DNA of 64,000 nucleotides from Gemmatirosa kalamazoonensis. Lineage in GTDB: Bacteria > Gemmatimonadota > Gemmatimonadetes > Gemmatimonadales > Gemmatimonadaceae. Below the pieces are notes generated by a model that made no database searches, had not been told where the DNA came from, and saw only the letters and a list, made by a program, of their open reading frames with translations. Positions 55,739-64,000 of this stretch are shown here, one piece after another. The stretch is from contig NZ_CP007129.1 in the NCBI RefSeq assembly GCF_000522985.1, positions 930,001 to 994,000 on the forward strand, given 5' to 3'. A program made the position numbers and the translations under genes. Position 1 is the stretch's first letter. Each line of letters starts with the position of its first letter.

Positions 55739-56620
55739 ATGCGCTACATCGAACGCGCCGCCGCGCGCGTCGCGTATTCCACCACCGGGGCCGGACCGGC
55801 CGTGCTGCTCGTGCAGGGCGTCGGCATCGTCGGCGAGGGGTGGCGGCCGCAGATCGACGGGCTGGCCGGCCATCATCAGGTGATCGCCTTCGACAACCGC
55901 GGCATCGGCGCGAGCACGCTCGGCCGCGGCCCGCTCACGATCGACGCGCTGGCCGCCGACGCGCTCGCGATCCTCGACGCCGAGGGGATCGAGCGCTGCC
56001 ACGTCGTCGGACACTCCATGGGCGGGTTGATCGCGCAGGCGATCGCGCTCGCCCAGCCCGCGCGCGTCGCGAGCCTCACGCTGATGTGCACCTTCCCCGA
56101 CGGGCCGAGCGGCGCGCGGCTCACGCCGTCGACGCTCGTCGCATCGCTGCGCACGCGGATCGGCACGCGCCGCATGCGGCGCCAGGCCTTCCTCGAGCTG
56201 GTGATGCCCGCGTCGCTGCTGCGCGCGACCGACCGCGACGCGCTCGCGGCGAGCCTCGCGCCGCTGTTCGGCCGCGACCTGGCCGAGCAGCCGCCGATCG
56301 TCATGCGACAGCTACGGGCGATGACGCGCTTCGACGTGCGCGACCGACTCGGCGAGCTCGCCGCGGTCCCGACGCTCGTCGCCAGCGCGGCGGAGGATCG
56401 CATCGCGCCGCCCGTGCGCGGACGTGCGCTCACCGCTTCGATCCCCGGCGCGCGCTACGTCGAGTTCTCCAATGCGGGCCACGGCCTGCCGATCCAGTAC
56501 CCGCACGCGGTGAACCTGCTCCTCGCCGAGCACTTCGCGGGCGCCGACGCGCTGCCTAACGATCCCGCCGGCTACTGGTACGCGGGGGCGCGCCGCTGTA
56601 TCGTCACGGCACGCCCATGA
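55739..56620 (+). CDS. Alpha/beta hydrolase
   Basis: 293 residues starting MRYIERAAARVAYSTTGAGP. Nucleophile elbow GHSMGG (VVGHSMGGLIAQAIALAQ), oxyanion block VQGVGIVGEGW, acid in ASAAEDRIAPP, and catalytic His in FSNAGHGLPIQYP. There is no signal peptide, so it is cytoplasmic. Substrate unknown; the shared sigma-54 control with two exporters suggests detoxification of a lipophilic or ester compound. It overlaps the convergent racemase by 17 bp. Confidence 0.88.
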   Translation: MRYIERAAARVAYSTTGAGPAVLLVQGVGIVGEGWRPQIDGLAGHHQVIAFDNRGIGASTLGRGPLTIDALAADALAILDAEGIERCHVVGHSMGGLIAQAIALAQPARVASLTLMCTFPDGPSGARLTPSTLVASLRTRIGTRRMRRQAFLELVMPASLLRATDRDALAASLAPLFGRDLAEQPPIVMRQLRAMTRFDVRDRLGELAAVPTLVASAAEDRIAPPVRGRALTASIPGARYVEFSNAGHGLPIQYPHAVNLLLAEHFAGADALPNDPAGYWYAGARRCIVTARP

Positions 56621-57302
56621 TGAACGCGGCGGCCGCGGCGGCGTGCAGCGCGGTGGTGTCGAACACGGGGAGCGGCGAGTCGTCCGCGCCGATCAGCAGC
56701 GTGATCTCCGTGCAGCCGAGCACCACCGCCTCCGCGCCCGCCGCGCGCAGCCGATCGATGACGTCGACGTACGCGGCGCGCGAGCTCGGCTCGATGCGGC
56801 CGAGCACGAGCTCCTCGTAGATGACGCGATGCACGAGCGCGCGGTCGGCGGCATCCGGGACCACGACGTCGACGCCGGCGCGCTCGGCGGCGCGCTCGCG
56901 CCAGAACGGGAGCTCCATCGTGTAGCGCGTGCCGATGAGTCCCGCGCGCCGCACGCCCGCGCGCGCGAGCGCGGCGGCGGTGACGTCGACGATGTGGAGC
57001 AGCGGCACGGACACCGCCGCCTCGACCGCCGGCGCGACGTGATGCATCGTGTTCGCGCAGAGCACGATCGCCTCCGCGCCCGCGCGCTCGAGCCCCGCCG
57101 CCGCGTCGGCGAGCACCGCGCCCGCGCGCGCCCAGTCGCCGGCGACCTGCAGCTCGGCGATGCCGGTGAAGTCGAAGCTGTGCAGCAGCAGTGGCGCGGA
57201 GTGAAGGCCGCCACACCGCTCCGCGACGATGCGGTTGAGGAGTCGATAGTACTCGGCGGTCGACTCCCAGCTCATGCCGCCGATCAGCCCGAGGTAGCGC
57301 AT
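56604..57302 (-). CDS. Aspartate/glutamate racemase family protein
   Basis: 232 residues starting MRYLGLIGGMSWESTAEYYR. The two catalytic Cys are in IVLCANTMHHVA and VVLGCTEITLLI, as in aspartate racemases (RacX/YgeA group). It would interconvert L- and D-amino acids without cofactor. A sigma-54-type promoter lies 65 bp upstream. Confidence 0.88.
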   Translation of the reverse strand: MRYLGLIGGMSWESTAEYYRLLNRIVAERCGGLHSAPLLLHSFDFTGIAELQVAGDWARAGAVLADAAAGLERAGAEAIVLCANTMHHVAPAVEAAVSVPLLHIVDVTAAALARAGVRRAGLIGTRYTMELPFWRERAAERAGVDVVVPDAADRALVHRVIYEELVLGRIEPSSRAAYVDVIDRLRAAGAEAVVLGCTEITLLIGADDSPLPVFDTTALHAAAAAAFIMGVP

Positions 57303-57366
57303 GGTCCCCTCCGGAATTCGTGCGTCTCTGCGAAGATGAGAGAGGATGACGTCCGCCGTCGGAAGG

Positions 57367-57382
57367 GGCAACGTCGGAACCA
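57367..57382 (-). promoter_or_regulatory. Possible sigma-54 promoter of the racemase gene
   Basis: Minus-strand TGGTTCCGACGTTGCC keeps GG/GC spacing and the TGGT...CGTTGCC of the other three promoters. Start site near 57356. No clear copy of the enhancer dyad lies at the 121.5-bp position, so the link to the regulon is weaker. Confidence 0.5.
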
Positions 57383-57447
57383 CGCGCCGCCTCTCCGCAT
57401 CGCCCTCGCCTAACGCGTCGCCCGACGGACCCGAGCCACGACCTTCC

Positions 57448-58221
57448 ATGCGCAGACTCCAGCTCTTCGAGATCGGCGAGCTGTCGGGCTGCCCGCGCGC
57501 CATTCGCGACGGACTCACCGACTATCTCGCGTTCATGATCGTCCGCGGCCGCGCGTACGCCGCCGCCGCACCGCTCCTCGCCCGCGCGTTCGGCGACGGC
57601 CGCACACCGGTGCCCATCGTGGACCTCGCGTCCGGCGCGGGCGGGCCGTGGCGGGCGCTCGCGCCCGCGATGGAGGAGCTCGAGGTGCCGGTGCGCGTGC
57701 GGCTCACCGACCTGCACCCGAACGTGCGCGCGTACGAGCGGCTGGCCGCGGAGAGCGGCGGCGTCATCACCGGCACGCCGACACCGGTGTCGGCCGACGC
57801 GGTGCCGCAGACGCTCGCCGGCGTGCGCACGATGTTCTCCGCGTTCCACCACTTCGCGCCCGCGGACGCGCGCCGAGTGCTCGCTGACGCGGCCACGGGC
57901 CGCGCGCCGATCGCGATCTTCGAGGCGACGCGCCGCGATGCGCGCGCGATCCTGCTCACGTGCCTGACGCCGCTGTTCGTGCTGCTCGCGACGCCGTTCA
58001 TCCGGCCGTTCCGATGGTCGCGGCTGTTCTGGACCTACGTCGTACCCGCGATCCCGCTCCTCGTCCTGTTCGACGGCATCGTGTCGTGCCTCCGCACCTA
58101 CACGCCGGACGAGCTGCGCTCGCTCGCGGCCGAGACCGGCGCCGACGGCTACCACTGGGAAGCGGGCGAGGTGGGCGACGGGCCCATCCCGGTCACGTAC
58201 CTGCTCGGCGCGCCGCGTTAG
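57448..58221 (+). CDS. SAM-dependent methyltransferase-like protein
   Basis: 257 residues starting MRRLQLFEIGELSGCPRAIR. Motif I VDLASGAGGPW, a later acidic residue in RLTDLHPN, and MFSAFHHFAPADARRVL fit class I methyltransferases. A hydrophobic stretch near residues 170-215 (ILLTCLTPLFVLLATPFIRP) could hold it at the membrane, which is unusual. Divergent from the racemase, with a 145-bp gap. Substrate unknown. Confidence 0.75.
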   Translation: MRRLQLFEIGELSGCPRAIRDGLTDYLAFMIVRGRAYAAAAPLLARAFGDGRTPVPIVDLASGAGGPWRALAPAMEELEVPVRVRLTDLHPNVRAYERLAAESGGVITGTPTPVSADAVPQTLAGVRTMFSAFHHFAPADARRVLADAATGRAPIAIFEATRRDARAILLTCLTPLFVLLATPFIRPFRWSRLFWTYVVPAIPLLVLFDGIVSCLRTYTPDELRSLAAETGADGYHWEAGEVGDGPIPVTYLLGAPR

Positions 58222-58230
58222 GCGCCTGTC

Positions 58231-58410
58231 GTTCGACCGCAGAGGGCCGCAGAGAAGTGCCTCTTTGAGTTGAACCACAGAGGACACGGAGAACCCGGAG
58301 GAGAACCACTTCTCGTTGGTTTCCTGCGTGTCCTCCGTGTCCTCCGTGGTAAAAAAGCAGTTGAAGCAGGTGCCGTTCTCTGAGGCCCTCTGCGGCCCTC
58401 TGCGGTTCAT
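58231..58410. terminator. Family A nested hairpins
   Basis: Nested inverted repeats of GAGGACACR and GAGGGCCGC units start about 10 bp after the methyltransferase stop and end just before the enhancer of the ABC operon. They fill most of the 412-bp gap; the remainder holds the enhancer and promoter below. Confidence 0.6.
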
Positions 58411-58424
58411 GAAGTGAACGCCCT

Positions 58425-58467
58425 CGCGACATCTCGCGACATCTCGCGACGTCGCGGCATGTCGCGA
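58425..58467. promoter_or_regulatory. Enhancer (UAS) of the ABC exporter promoter
   Basis: Three copies of the 15-mer: CGCGACATCTCGCGA at 58425-58439 and 58435-58449 (overlapping) and CGCGGCATGTCGCGA at 58453-58467. Centres are 149.5, 139.5 and 121.5 bp from the -12 GC. Confidence 0.82.
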
Positions 58468-58567
58468 CGCGGGCCGCTACGAGACGGACCGCCACGGTGC
58501 CGCGCCCGGCCCCGCATCTCGCTCGGCCGCAACGCGTTAGCGCCCCATGCGCGGGCCGATCCACGCG

Positions 58568-58583
58568 TGGTCCCGGCGTTGCC
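58568..58583 (+). promoter_or_regulatory. Sigma-54 promoter of the ABC exporter operon
   Basis: TGGTCCCGGCGTTGCC with GG and GC ten bases apart. Transcription would start near 58594, downstream of the ATG at 58589, so translation must start at the ATG at 58634. Confidence 0.82.
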
Positions 58584-58633
58584 CTCCCATGACGGTGCAC
58601 GAACCCACCGACCTCTCCGTCCGGATCACCGCC

Positions 58634-59629
58634 ATGCCCACTCGCACACGCATCGCGCTCGCCGCCGTCGTCCTGTCGACGGTCGGCGCGCTCACCACCT
58701 GGCGCATCGTCGCGGCCGCGCCGCGCGACACGTCCATCGTCGCTTCCGGCACCGTCGAGGCGACGCAGGCCGACCTCGGATTCCAGCTCGCCGGCCGCCT
58801 CGCCGTCGTCGCGCCGCGCGAGGGCGACCACGTCGCCGCGGGCGCCGAGCTGGCGTCCCTCGAGCGCGACGAGCTGCTCGCGCAGCGCGACGCGGCGCGC
58901 GCGCAGGTCGCCGCCGCGCAGGCGCAGCTCCGCGAGCTCACCGCCGGCGCGCGGCGCGAGGAGCTCGCGCACGCGCGTGCCGCGCTCGCCGTCGCCACGG
59001 AGTCGCGCGACGCCGCGAGCCGCGACGTCGAGCGGCTGCGTCCGCTGGCCGAGCAGTCGCTCGTCAGCCGGCAGGCGTTCGACCACCAGCGCACGGCGTT
59101 AGGCATCGCCGAGGGCGAGGTGGACAAGGCCGAGGAGGAGCTGCGACTGCTCGAGAACGGCCCGCGGACCGAGCGCATCGAGGCGCAGCGCGCCGCGCTC
59201 GCGCAGGCCACCGCGACCACCGAGCGCGCCGACGCGCTGCTCGCGCAGACCACGCTCCGCGCACCGTTCGCCGGCACCGTCACGGTGCGGCACCGCGAGC
59301 CCGGCGAGGTCATGTCGCCCGGCCTGCCCGTGCTCACGCTCCGCGACCTCGGCGACCGCTGGGTGCGCATCTACGTGCCCGGCGACGAGGTCGGGCGCCT
59401 GCACGTGGGCCAGCGCGCGGCGATCACCGCCGACGGCTACGCCGACCGCCGCTACGACGGCGTCGTGTCGTACGTCGCGAGCGTGGCCGAGTTTACGCCA
59501 CGCAACGTGCAGACGACGAAGGACCGCGTGCAGCTCGTCTACGAGGTGCGTGTCCGCGTCACCGGCGATCCGCGCATCGACCTGAAGCCCGGCCTCCCCG
59601 CCGACGTGCGGTTCGCCGCGGAGCGGTGA
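58634..59629 (+). CDS. HlyD/YbhG-type membrane-fusion protein of an ABC exporter
   Basis: 331 residues from ATG 58634, chosen because the mapped sigma-54 promoter lies over an earlier in-frame ATG at 58589. A membrane anchor is at the N-terminus (IALAAVVLSTVGALTTWRIV), then split lipoyl domains (GFQLAGRLAVVAPREGDHVA; APFAGTVTVRHREPGEVMSP) and a long coiled coil. It connects the ABC pump to an outer-membrane channel. First gene of a five-gene operon. Confidence 0.9.
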   Translation: MPTRTRIALAAVVLSTVGALTTWRIVAAAPRDTSIVASGTVEATQADLGFQLAGRLAVVAPREGDHVAAGAELASLERDELLAQRDAARAQVAAAQAQLRELTAGARREELAHARAALAVATESRDAASRDVERLRPLAEQSLVSRQAFDHQRTALGIAEGEVDKAEEELRLLENGPRTERIEAQRAALAQATATTERADALLAQTTLRAPFAGTVTVRHREPGEVMSPGLPVLTLRDLGDRWVRIYVPGDEVGRLHVGQRAAITADGYADRRYDGVVSYVASVAEFTPRNVQTTKDRVQLVYEVRVRVTGDPRIDLKPGLPADVRFAAER

Positions 59630-59634
59630 CGACC

Positions 59635-60399
59635 ATGCATCCCCTCGATCACTCGTGCGCCGTGATCGTCGATGGGCTGACGCGCCGCTTCGGCGAGCAC
59701 GTGGCACTCGACGCCCTGTCGTTCCGCGTCGCGGCGGGGGAGCTGTTCGGCCTCGTCGGCCCCGACGGCGCGGGCAAGACGACGACGCTGCGCGTGCTCG
59801 CCGGCGTGCTCCGCCCCACGACGGGCGATGCGATCGTCGCCGGCGCGAGCGTGGCGCGCGATCCCGAGGGGGTCAAGCACCGCATCGCGTACATGTCGCA
59901 GCGCTTCGGCCTGTACGGCGATCTCACCGTGCGCGAGAACATCGACTTCTACGCGGACCTGTTCGGCGTGCCGCGGCGCGCGCGTCCGGCGCGGCTCGAG
60001 CGGCTGTACGGGTTCTCGCACCTCGGCCCGTTCGAGAAGCGGCTCGCCGCGAACCTCTCCGGCGGCATGAAGCAGAAGCTGTCGCTCTGTTGCGCGCTGA
60101 TCCACGAGCCGGAGGTGCTGCTGCTCGACGAGCCGACGTTCGGCGTCGATCCGATCTCGCGGCGCGAGCTGTGGCTCGTCGTGCACGAGATGGTCGCCGG
60201 CGGCATGACGGCGATCGTGTCGACGTCGTACCTCGACGAGGCGGAGCGGTTCGACCGCGTCGCCCTGCTGCACCACGGCCGCATCGCCGCGCTCGACGCG
60301 CCTGCCGCGCTGCAGGCGCGCGCGCGCCACGGCGGCGACGCCGAGCCCTCACTGGAGCAGGTCTTCATCGACCTGGTGACCACCGACGATGTCCACTGA
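59635..60399 (+). CDS. ABC exporter ATPase, first
   Basis: 254 residues. Walker A GPDGAGKTTT, signature LSGGMKQKL, Walker B VLLLDEPTFGVD and a switch His replaced by STSYLDEAE. It corresponds to the N-terminal half of YbhF. Start lies 5 bp after the fusion-protein stop; the end overlaps the next ATPase by 11 bp. Confidence 0.92.
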   Translation: MHPLDHSCAVIVDGLTRRFGEHVALDALSFRVAAGELFGLVGPDGAGKTTTLRVLAGVLRPTTGDAIVAGASVARDPEGVKHRIAYMSQRFGLYGDLTVRENIDFYADLFGVPRRARPARLERLYGFSHLGPFEKRLAANLSGGMKQKLSLCCALIHEPEVLLLDEPTFGVDPISRRELWLVVHEMVAGGMTAIVSTSYLDEAERFDRVALLHHGRIAALDAPAALQARARHGGDAEPSLEQVFIDLVTTDDVH

Positions 60400-61348
60400 C
60401 CTCCATACACAGGACCCGGCCATCGCGGTCGAGGATCTCACGCGGCGCTACGGCGCGTTCACCGCCGTCGACGCGGTGAGCTTCGCCGTCGCGCGCGGCG
60501 AGGTGTTCGGCTTCCTCGGGCCCAACGGCGCGGGCAAGACGACGACGATCAAGATGCTCACCGGCCTCGTGCGCCCGACGTCGGGGCGCGGCACGGTCGC
60601 GGGGCTCGACGTCACGCGCGACGGCGCGCGCATCAAGCACGTCATCGGCTACATGTCGCAGCTCTTCTCGCTCTATCACGATCTCACCGTCGACGAGAAC
60701 ATCGAGTTCGCCGGCGGGCTGCACGGCGTGACCGGAGCGCGCCTCGCCGCGCGCCGCGACTGGGTGCTGGCGATGGCCGGCCTCGAGGCCGAGCGGCGAC
60801 GTCCGACCGGGGAGCTGCCGTTAGGCTGGAAGCAGCGCCTCGCCCTCGGCTGCGCGGTGCTGCACGAGCCGCGTGTGCTGTTCCTCGACGAGCCGACGTC
60901 CGGCGTCGATCCCCTCGCGCGGCGCGCGTTCTGGGACGTGATCCGCGAGCTCGCCGCGGCCGGCACGACGGTGCTCGTCAGCACGCACTACATGGAGGAG
61001 GCCGAGTACTGCGGCCGCCTCGCGCTCATGAACCGCGGCCGGCTCGTCGCGTTGGGCACGCCCGCGGGGCTGCGCGACGCGATGCCGGAGCCGGTGCTCC
61101 GCGTCGCCGTGAGCGATGCGCCGCGCGCCGTCGCCGCGCTCGCCGGCGCGGAGGGCGTGCTGGAGGCGAGCCTGTTCGGTCGCGTGCTGCGCGTGGTGGC
61201 CGCCGACGCCGTGTCCGCGACGCGCGCCATCCGCACGCGGCTCGAGGGCGCCGGAATCGTCTGCCATGGCGTCGAGCGTGTGCCGTCGTCGCTCGAGGAC
61301 GTGTTCGTCTCGCGCGTGCGCAGCGCGGGGGGAGCGGTGATCTCATGA
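60389..61348 (+). CDS. ABC exporter ATPase, second
   Basis: 319 residues. Walker A GPNGAGKTTT, Walker B VLFLDEPTSGVD, H-loop STHYMEEAE. The signature reads LPLGWKQRLALGCAVL, the variant typical of the second YbhF half. The extra C-terminal 70 residues are a regulatory-type domain (PRAVAALAGAEGVLEASLFG). It presumably pairs with the first ATPase. Confidence 0.92.
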   Translation: MSTDLHTQDPAIAVEDLTRRYGAFTAVDAVSFAVARGEVFGFLGPNGAGKTTTIKMLTGLVRPTSGRGTVAGLDVTRDGARIKHVIGYMSQLFSLYHDLTVDENIEFAGGLHGVTGARLAARRDWVLAMAGLEAERRRPTGELPLGWKQRLALGCAVLHEPRVLFLDEPTSGVDPLARRAFWDVIRELAAAGTTVLVSTHYMEEAEYCGRLALMNRGRLVALGTPAGLRDAMPEPVLRVAVSDAPRAVAALAGAEGVLEASLFGRVLRVVAADAVSATRAIRTRLEGAGIVCHGVERVPSSLEDVFVSRVRSAGGAVIS

Positions 61349-62457
61349 GCCCCGCCGCCACGCGTCTCCTCGCCGTCGCGCGCAAGGAGGTCATCCAGCT
61401 CCGGCGCGACCCGCGCAGCCTCGGCCTCGCGTTCCTCCTGCCGCTGCTGCTGCTCGTGCTGTTCGCGTACGCCATCACGACCGACGTCACCGACATCCGC
61501 GCCGCGGTGGTGGACCACAGCCGCTCGCCGGAGAGCCGCGCGCTCGTCGCGGCGTTCGCGCGGTCGGGCTACTTCTCCGTCACCGAGACGCCGGCGACCG
61601 ACCGCGACGCGAACACGCTCGTCGAGCGCGGCGCGGTGCGCGTGGCGCTCGTCATCCCCGAGCGGTACGCGCCCGATCTCGCGGCGCACCGCGGCGCGCC
61701 CGTGGAGCTGCTGCTCGACGGCAGCGACGCGAAGACCGCGACGACCGCGCGCGGCTACGCGGACGCCATCGTGCGCAGCCACTCGGCGCGGCTGTCGGTC
61801 TCCGGCAGGCCGGCGCTCCGCGCCGAGTCGCGCGTGTGGTACAACGAGACGCTCGACAGCAAGACGATGATCGTGCCGGGGCTCATCGGCGTCATCATGT
61901 CGATCATCGCGGCGATGCTGACGTCGCTCACCGTGGCGCGCGAGTGGGAGCGCGGCACGATGGAGCAGCTCGCGGCGACGCCGGTCGGCCGCGGCGAGGT
62001 GATCCTCGGCAAGCTGCTGCCGTACCTCGTCATCGGCCTCGTCGACGTGCTCGTGGCGCTCGCCGTCGGCGTGTACGGCTTCGGCGTGCCGTTCCGCGGC
62101 AGCGTGCCGCTGTTCCTCCTCGCGTCGACGATCTTCCTGCTCGGCGTGCTGGGGCTCGGGATCATGCTGTCGTGCAAGCTGCGCACGCAGCTGCTCGCGA
62201 CGCAGGCGGCGATCTTCGCCACGTACATGCCGGCGCTGCTGCTCTCCGGCTTCATGTTCACGATCGACAACATGCCCGCGCCGCTCCGGCTCGCGTCGCG
62301 CGTGGTCGCCGCGCGCTACTTCGTCGAGCTGACGCGCGGGATCTTCCTCAAGGCCAGCGGCGTCGACGTGCTCTGGCCCTCCCTCGTCGGCCTCGCGCTG
62401 TACGCGGCGGCCACCATCGCCCTGAGCGTGCGATCGTTCAGGAAGGAGCTCGCATGA
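61345..62457 (+). CDS. ABC-2 type permease, first
   Basis: 370 residues; ATG overlaps the ATPase stop (ATGA). One N-terminal membrane helix (LAFLLPLLLLVLFAYAI), a large periplasmic domain, then five helices with GLIGVIMSIIAAMLTSLTVA and the ABC-2 block REWERGTMEQLAATPVGRGE. YbhS-like. It ends NH-coupled to the second permease by another ATGA. Confidence 0.92.
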   Translation: MSPAATRLLAVARKEVIQLRRDPRSLGLAFLLPLLLLVLFAYAITTDVTDIRAAVVDHSRSPESRALVAAFARSGYFSVTETPATDRDANTLVERGAVRVALVIPERYAPDLAAHRGAPVELLLDGSDAKTATTARGYADAIVRSHSARLSVSGRPALRAESRVWYNETLDSKTMIVPGLIGVIMSIIAAMLTSLTVAREWERGTMEQLAATPVGRGEVILGKLLPYLVIGLVDVLVALAVGVYGFGVPFRGSVPLFLLASTIFLLGVLGLGIMLSCKLRTQLLATQAAIFATYMPALLLSGFMFTIDNMPAPLRLASRVVAARYFVELTRGIFLKASGVDVLWPSLVGLALYAAATIALSVRSFRKELA

Positions 62458-63583
62458 CGCACGCCTCGACACGCTTCTCCTGGGTGCGCCTGTGGCACAT
62501 GGTGCGCAAGGAGCTGAAGCAGATGGTCCGCGACCCGAAGGCGCGGCCGATCCTGTTCGTCGTGCCGGTCGTGCAGATGATCCTGCTCGGCTACGCGGCG
62601 ACGACCGACGTGCGGAGCATCCGCTTCGTCGTCGCGGACCACGATCGCACGACGGAATCGCGCGCCCTCGTCGACGCGTACCGCACGAGCGGCTACTTCG
62701 ATGTGGTGGTGCGCACCGAGCGCGCGGTCGAGCTGTCCGCGGCGCTCGAGCGCGGCGTGGCGACGGTGGGGCTCACCGTTCCGCCGGGCTTCGCGCGCGA
62801 CCTGCGCGGCGGCCGCGCGCCGGCGGTGCAGGTGGTCGTCGACGGCTCCGATGCGAGCCTCGCCACGGTCGCGCAGTCGTACGCCACGCAGGTCGCGCTG
62901 CAGTTCGGCGCGCGCGCCGTGCGGGGACCTGCGGCGGCACCGGTGGAGCTGCGCGCGCGCGCGCGTGGTACAACCCCGGCCTGGAGAGCCGCTACTTCAA
63001 CGTGCCCGCGGTGATGGGTGTGCTGTTGATGCTGATCTGCCTCCTACTCACGTCGCTCGCCGTCGTGCGCGAGCGCGAGATCGGCACGCTCGACCAGCTC
63101 CTCGTCAGCCCGATCACGCCGACGGAGCTGATCATCGGCAAGACGATCCCCGTGCTCGGCGTCGGCGTGCTCCACCTGCTCATCGCGATCGGCATCGCGC
63201 TGTTCCACTTCGGGGTGCCGCTGCGCGGCTCGTTCGCGGCGCTGTTCCTCGCCACGGTGCTGTACGTGCTCGCGGGACTCGCGCTCGGGCTGCTCATCTC
63301 GACGGTGTCGCGCACGCAGCAGGAAGCGTTCATGCTGCTGATCCTCTTCTTCCTGCCGGCGGTGGTGCTCTCCGGCTTCCTGTCGCCGATCGACACCATG
63401 CCGGCGGCGTTCCGCTGGCTCACGGTCGTGAACCCGCTGCGCTGGTTCCTCGAGATCGTGCGCGGCGTGTTCCTGAAGGGGCTCGGCGTGCGCGAGCTGT
63501 GGGTGCACTACGCGACGCTCGCGACGATGGCGAGCGGGATGCTGTGGCTCGCGATGCGGAGGTTCGCGCGGGCGATCGCGTGA
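62454..63583 (+). pseudogene. ABC-2 type permease, second, frameshifted at a (GC)n tract
   Basis: The N-terminal half reads from ATG 62454 (MTHASTRFSWVRLWHMVRKE) up to APVELRARA; the C-terminal half (WYNPGLESRYFNVPAVMGVL through RFARAIA) is in another frame. The break is in the 13-bp GC run at 62951-62963. Removing one GC unit gives VELRARAWYNPGLESRYFNV, as in its paralogue just upstream. Both halves look fully conserved, so decay is recent, or the tract switches, or it is a sequencing error. YbhR-like. Confidence 0.85.
62951..62963. repeat. (GC)6G tract at a frameshift
   Basis: Alternating GC run where the permease changes frame; one unit too many relative to the intact reading. Confidence 0.9.
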
Positions 63584-63593
63584 AGCACGACAT

Positions 63594-63678
63594 TGAACCG
63601 CAGAGGACGCAGAGGGCCGCAGAGGAGAACCAATTGGTGTTGGTCTCCTCTGCGGCCCTCTGCGTCCTCTGCGGTTCA
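63594..63678. terminator. Family A hairpin, perfect 35-bp arms
   Basis: Arms 63594-63628 and 63644-63678 are perfectly complementary, with a 15-base loop that itself holds ACCAATTGGT. It begins 11 bp after the permease stop, so it can end the ABC operon transcript, and lies 114 bp before a GxxExxY gene. Confidence 0.75.
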
Positions 63679-63791
63679 GACTGACAGCGACGGTCCTCAC
63701 CTGGCGCGAGACGCTCGTGTGACGCGCGCGTGACGCGGGGGTGGAACGTGCGCGTCGGTGTTGCTGTTCCCCGCGAGCCACGGAGGATGCG

Positions 63792-64000
63792 ATGCACCCG
63801 AACGAAGTCAGCGGGCAGATCGTGGACGCCGCGATGAAGGTCCATTCGGCGCTCGGCCCGGGTCTCCTGGAGAGCGCCTACGAAGCGTGCCTCGCGCACG
63901 AGCTGCGGAAGCGAGGCCTTCCGTCCTCGTGCAGCATCCGCTGCCGGTGATCTACGACGGCATCCGCATCGACGTCGGCTATCGCGTCGACATGTTCGTC
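63792..64000 (+). pseudogene. GxxExxY-family protein, frameshifted and cut by window edge
   Basis: ATG 63792 follows a GGAGG site. The family signature is plain (VHSALGPGLLESAYEACLAHEL). The frame ends at a TGA at 63950 after RKRGLPSSCSIRCR, while the expected continuation (VLVQHPLPVIYDGIRIDVGY, RVDMFV) is read from about 63923 in another frame. One missing base near 63920 explains it. The family is thought to have a PD-(D/E)XK nuclease-like fold; its role is unknown. The remainder lies beyond the window. Confidence 0.8.

Noticed and set aside
55543-58467. The CGCGACATCTCGCG copies as another hairpin repeat family
   Set aside because: They are short dyads at a fixed distance from sigma-54 promoters, which is enhancer behaviour, unlike the long-armed hairpins.

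Overview
The window is very GC-rich, densely packed bacterial DNA. A SusC/SusD pair, long ATGA-coupled operons and many lineage-type short-repeat hairpins point to Gemmatimonadota. That assignment is inferred from gene content and base composition; there is no rRNA here to prove it. No tRNA, rRNA, CRISPR array or insertion sequence was seen.

Layout. (1) 1-15857, minus strand: a glycan-utilisation operon with SusC, SusD, a DUF4838 protein, two GH2 glycosidases, an SDR oxidoreductase, mannonate dehydratase and a URO-D-fold protein cut by the window edge. A FadR-type GntR regulator with an 8-bp-arm dyad over its own start precedes it. It looks built for uronic-acid-containing plant polysaccharide. 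(2) 15995-17924, plus: two small membrane proteins and a CopD-like protein. (3) 17961-21997, minus: SulP transporter, beta-carbonic anhydrase, histidine kinase and response regulator in one coupled operon; the carbonic anhydrase N-terminus is frameshifted at a (GC)n tract. (4) 22579-45470: a type VI secretion system. One long minus-strand operon runs tssB, tssC, hcp, tagJ, tssA, tssE, tssF, tssG, clpV, vgrG, DUF2169, a degenerate ketosynthase, PAAR-like DUF4150, AHH nuclease, Imm11, DUF6484 and TIGR02270. Divergently, an unknown gene and tssK lie on the plus strand. The membrane-complex genes tssJ, tssL and tssM are absent. (5) 45664-63583: an efflux and stress region with TetR, a membrane-fusion protein and an RND pump fused to a TolC-like protein; two tandem GAF/AAA+/Fis enhancer-binding proteins; an alpha/beta hydrolase; an Asp/Glu racemase; a methyltransferase; and a YbhGFSR-like ABC exporter. 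(6) 63792-64000: a frameshifted GxxExxY gene.

The main discovery is a self-contained sigma-54 regulon in region 5. Three promoters share TGGTCCnnGCGTTGC at -24/-12. Each has a 15-bp dyad (consensus YGCGRCATNTCGCGR) centred exactly 121.5 bp upstream of the -12 GC, and a second about 18-19 bp further out. They drive the RND efflux operon, the hydrolase and the ABC exporter, and flank the two enhancer-binding-protein genes whose DNA-reading helices are nearly identical.

A second theme is hairpins built from short tandem repeats (several sequence families). They sit between genes and also inside genes, in frame: in the signal peptides of three glycan-operon proteins, in ClpV, TssG, the RND pump and the kinase. 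The heptamer GTTAGGC is also strongly over-represented (about 50 copies by eye).
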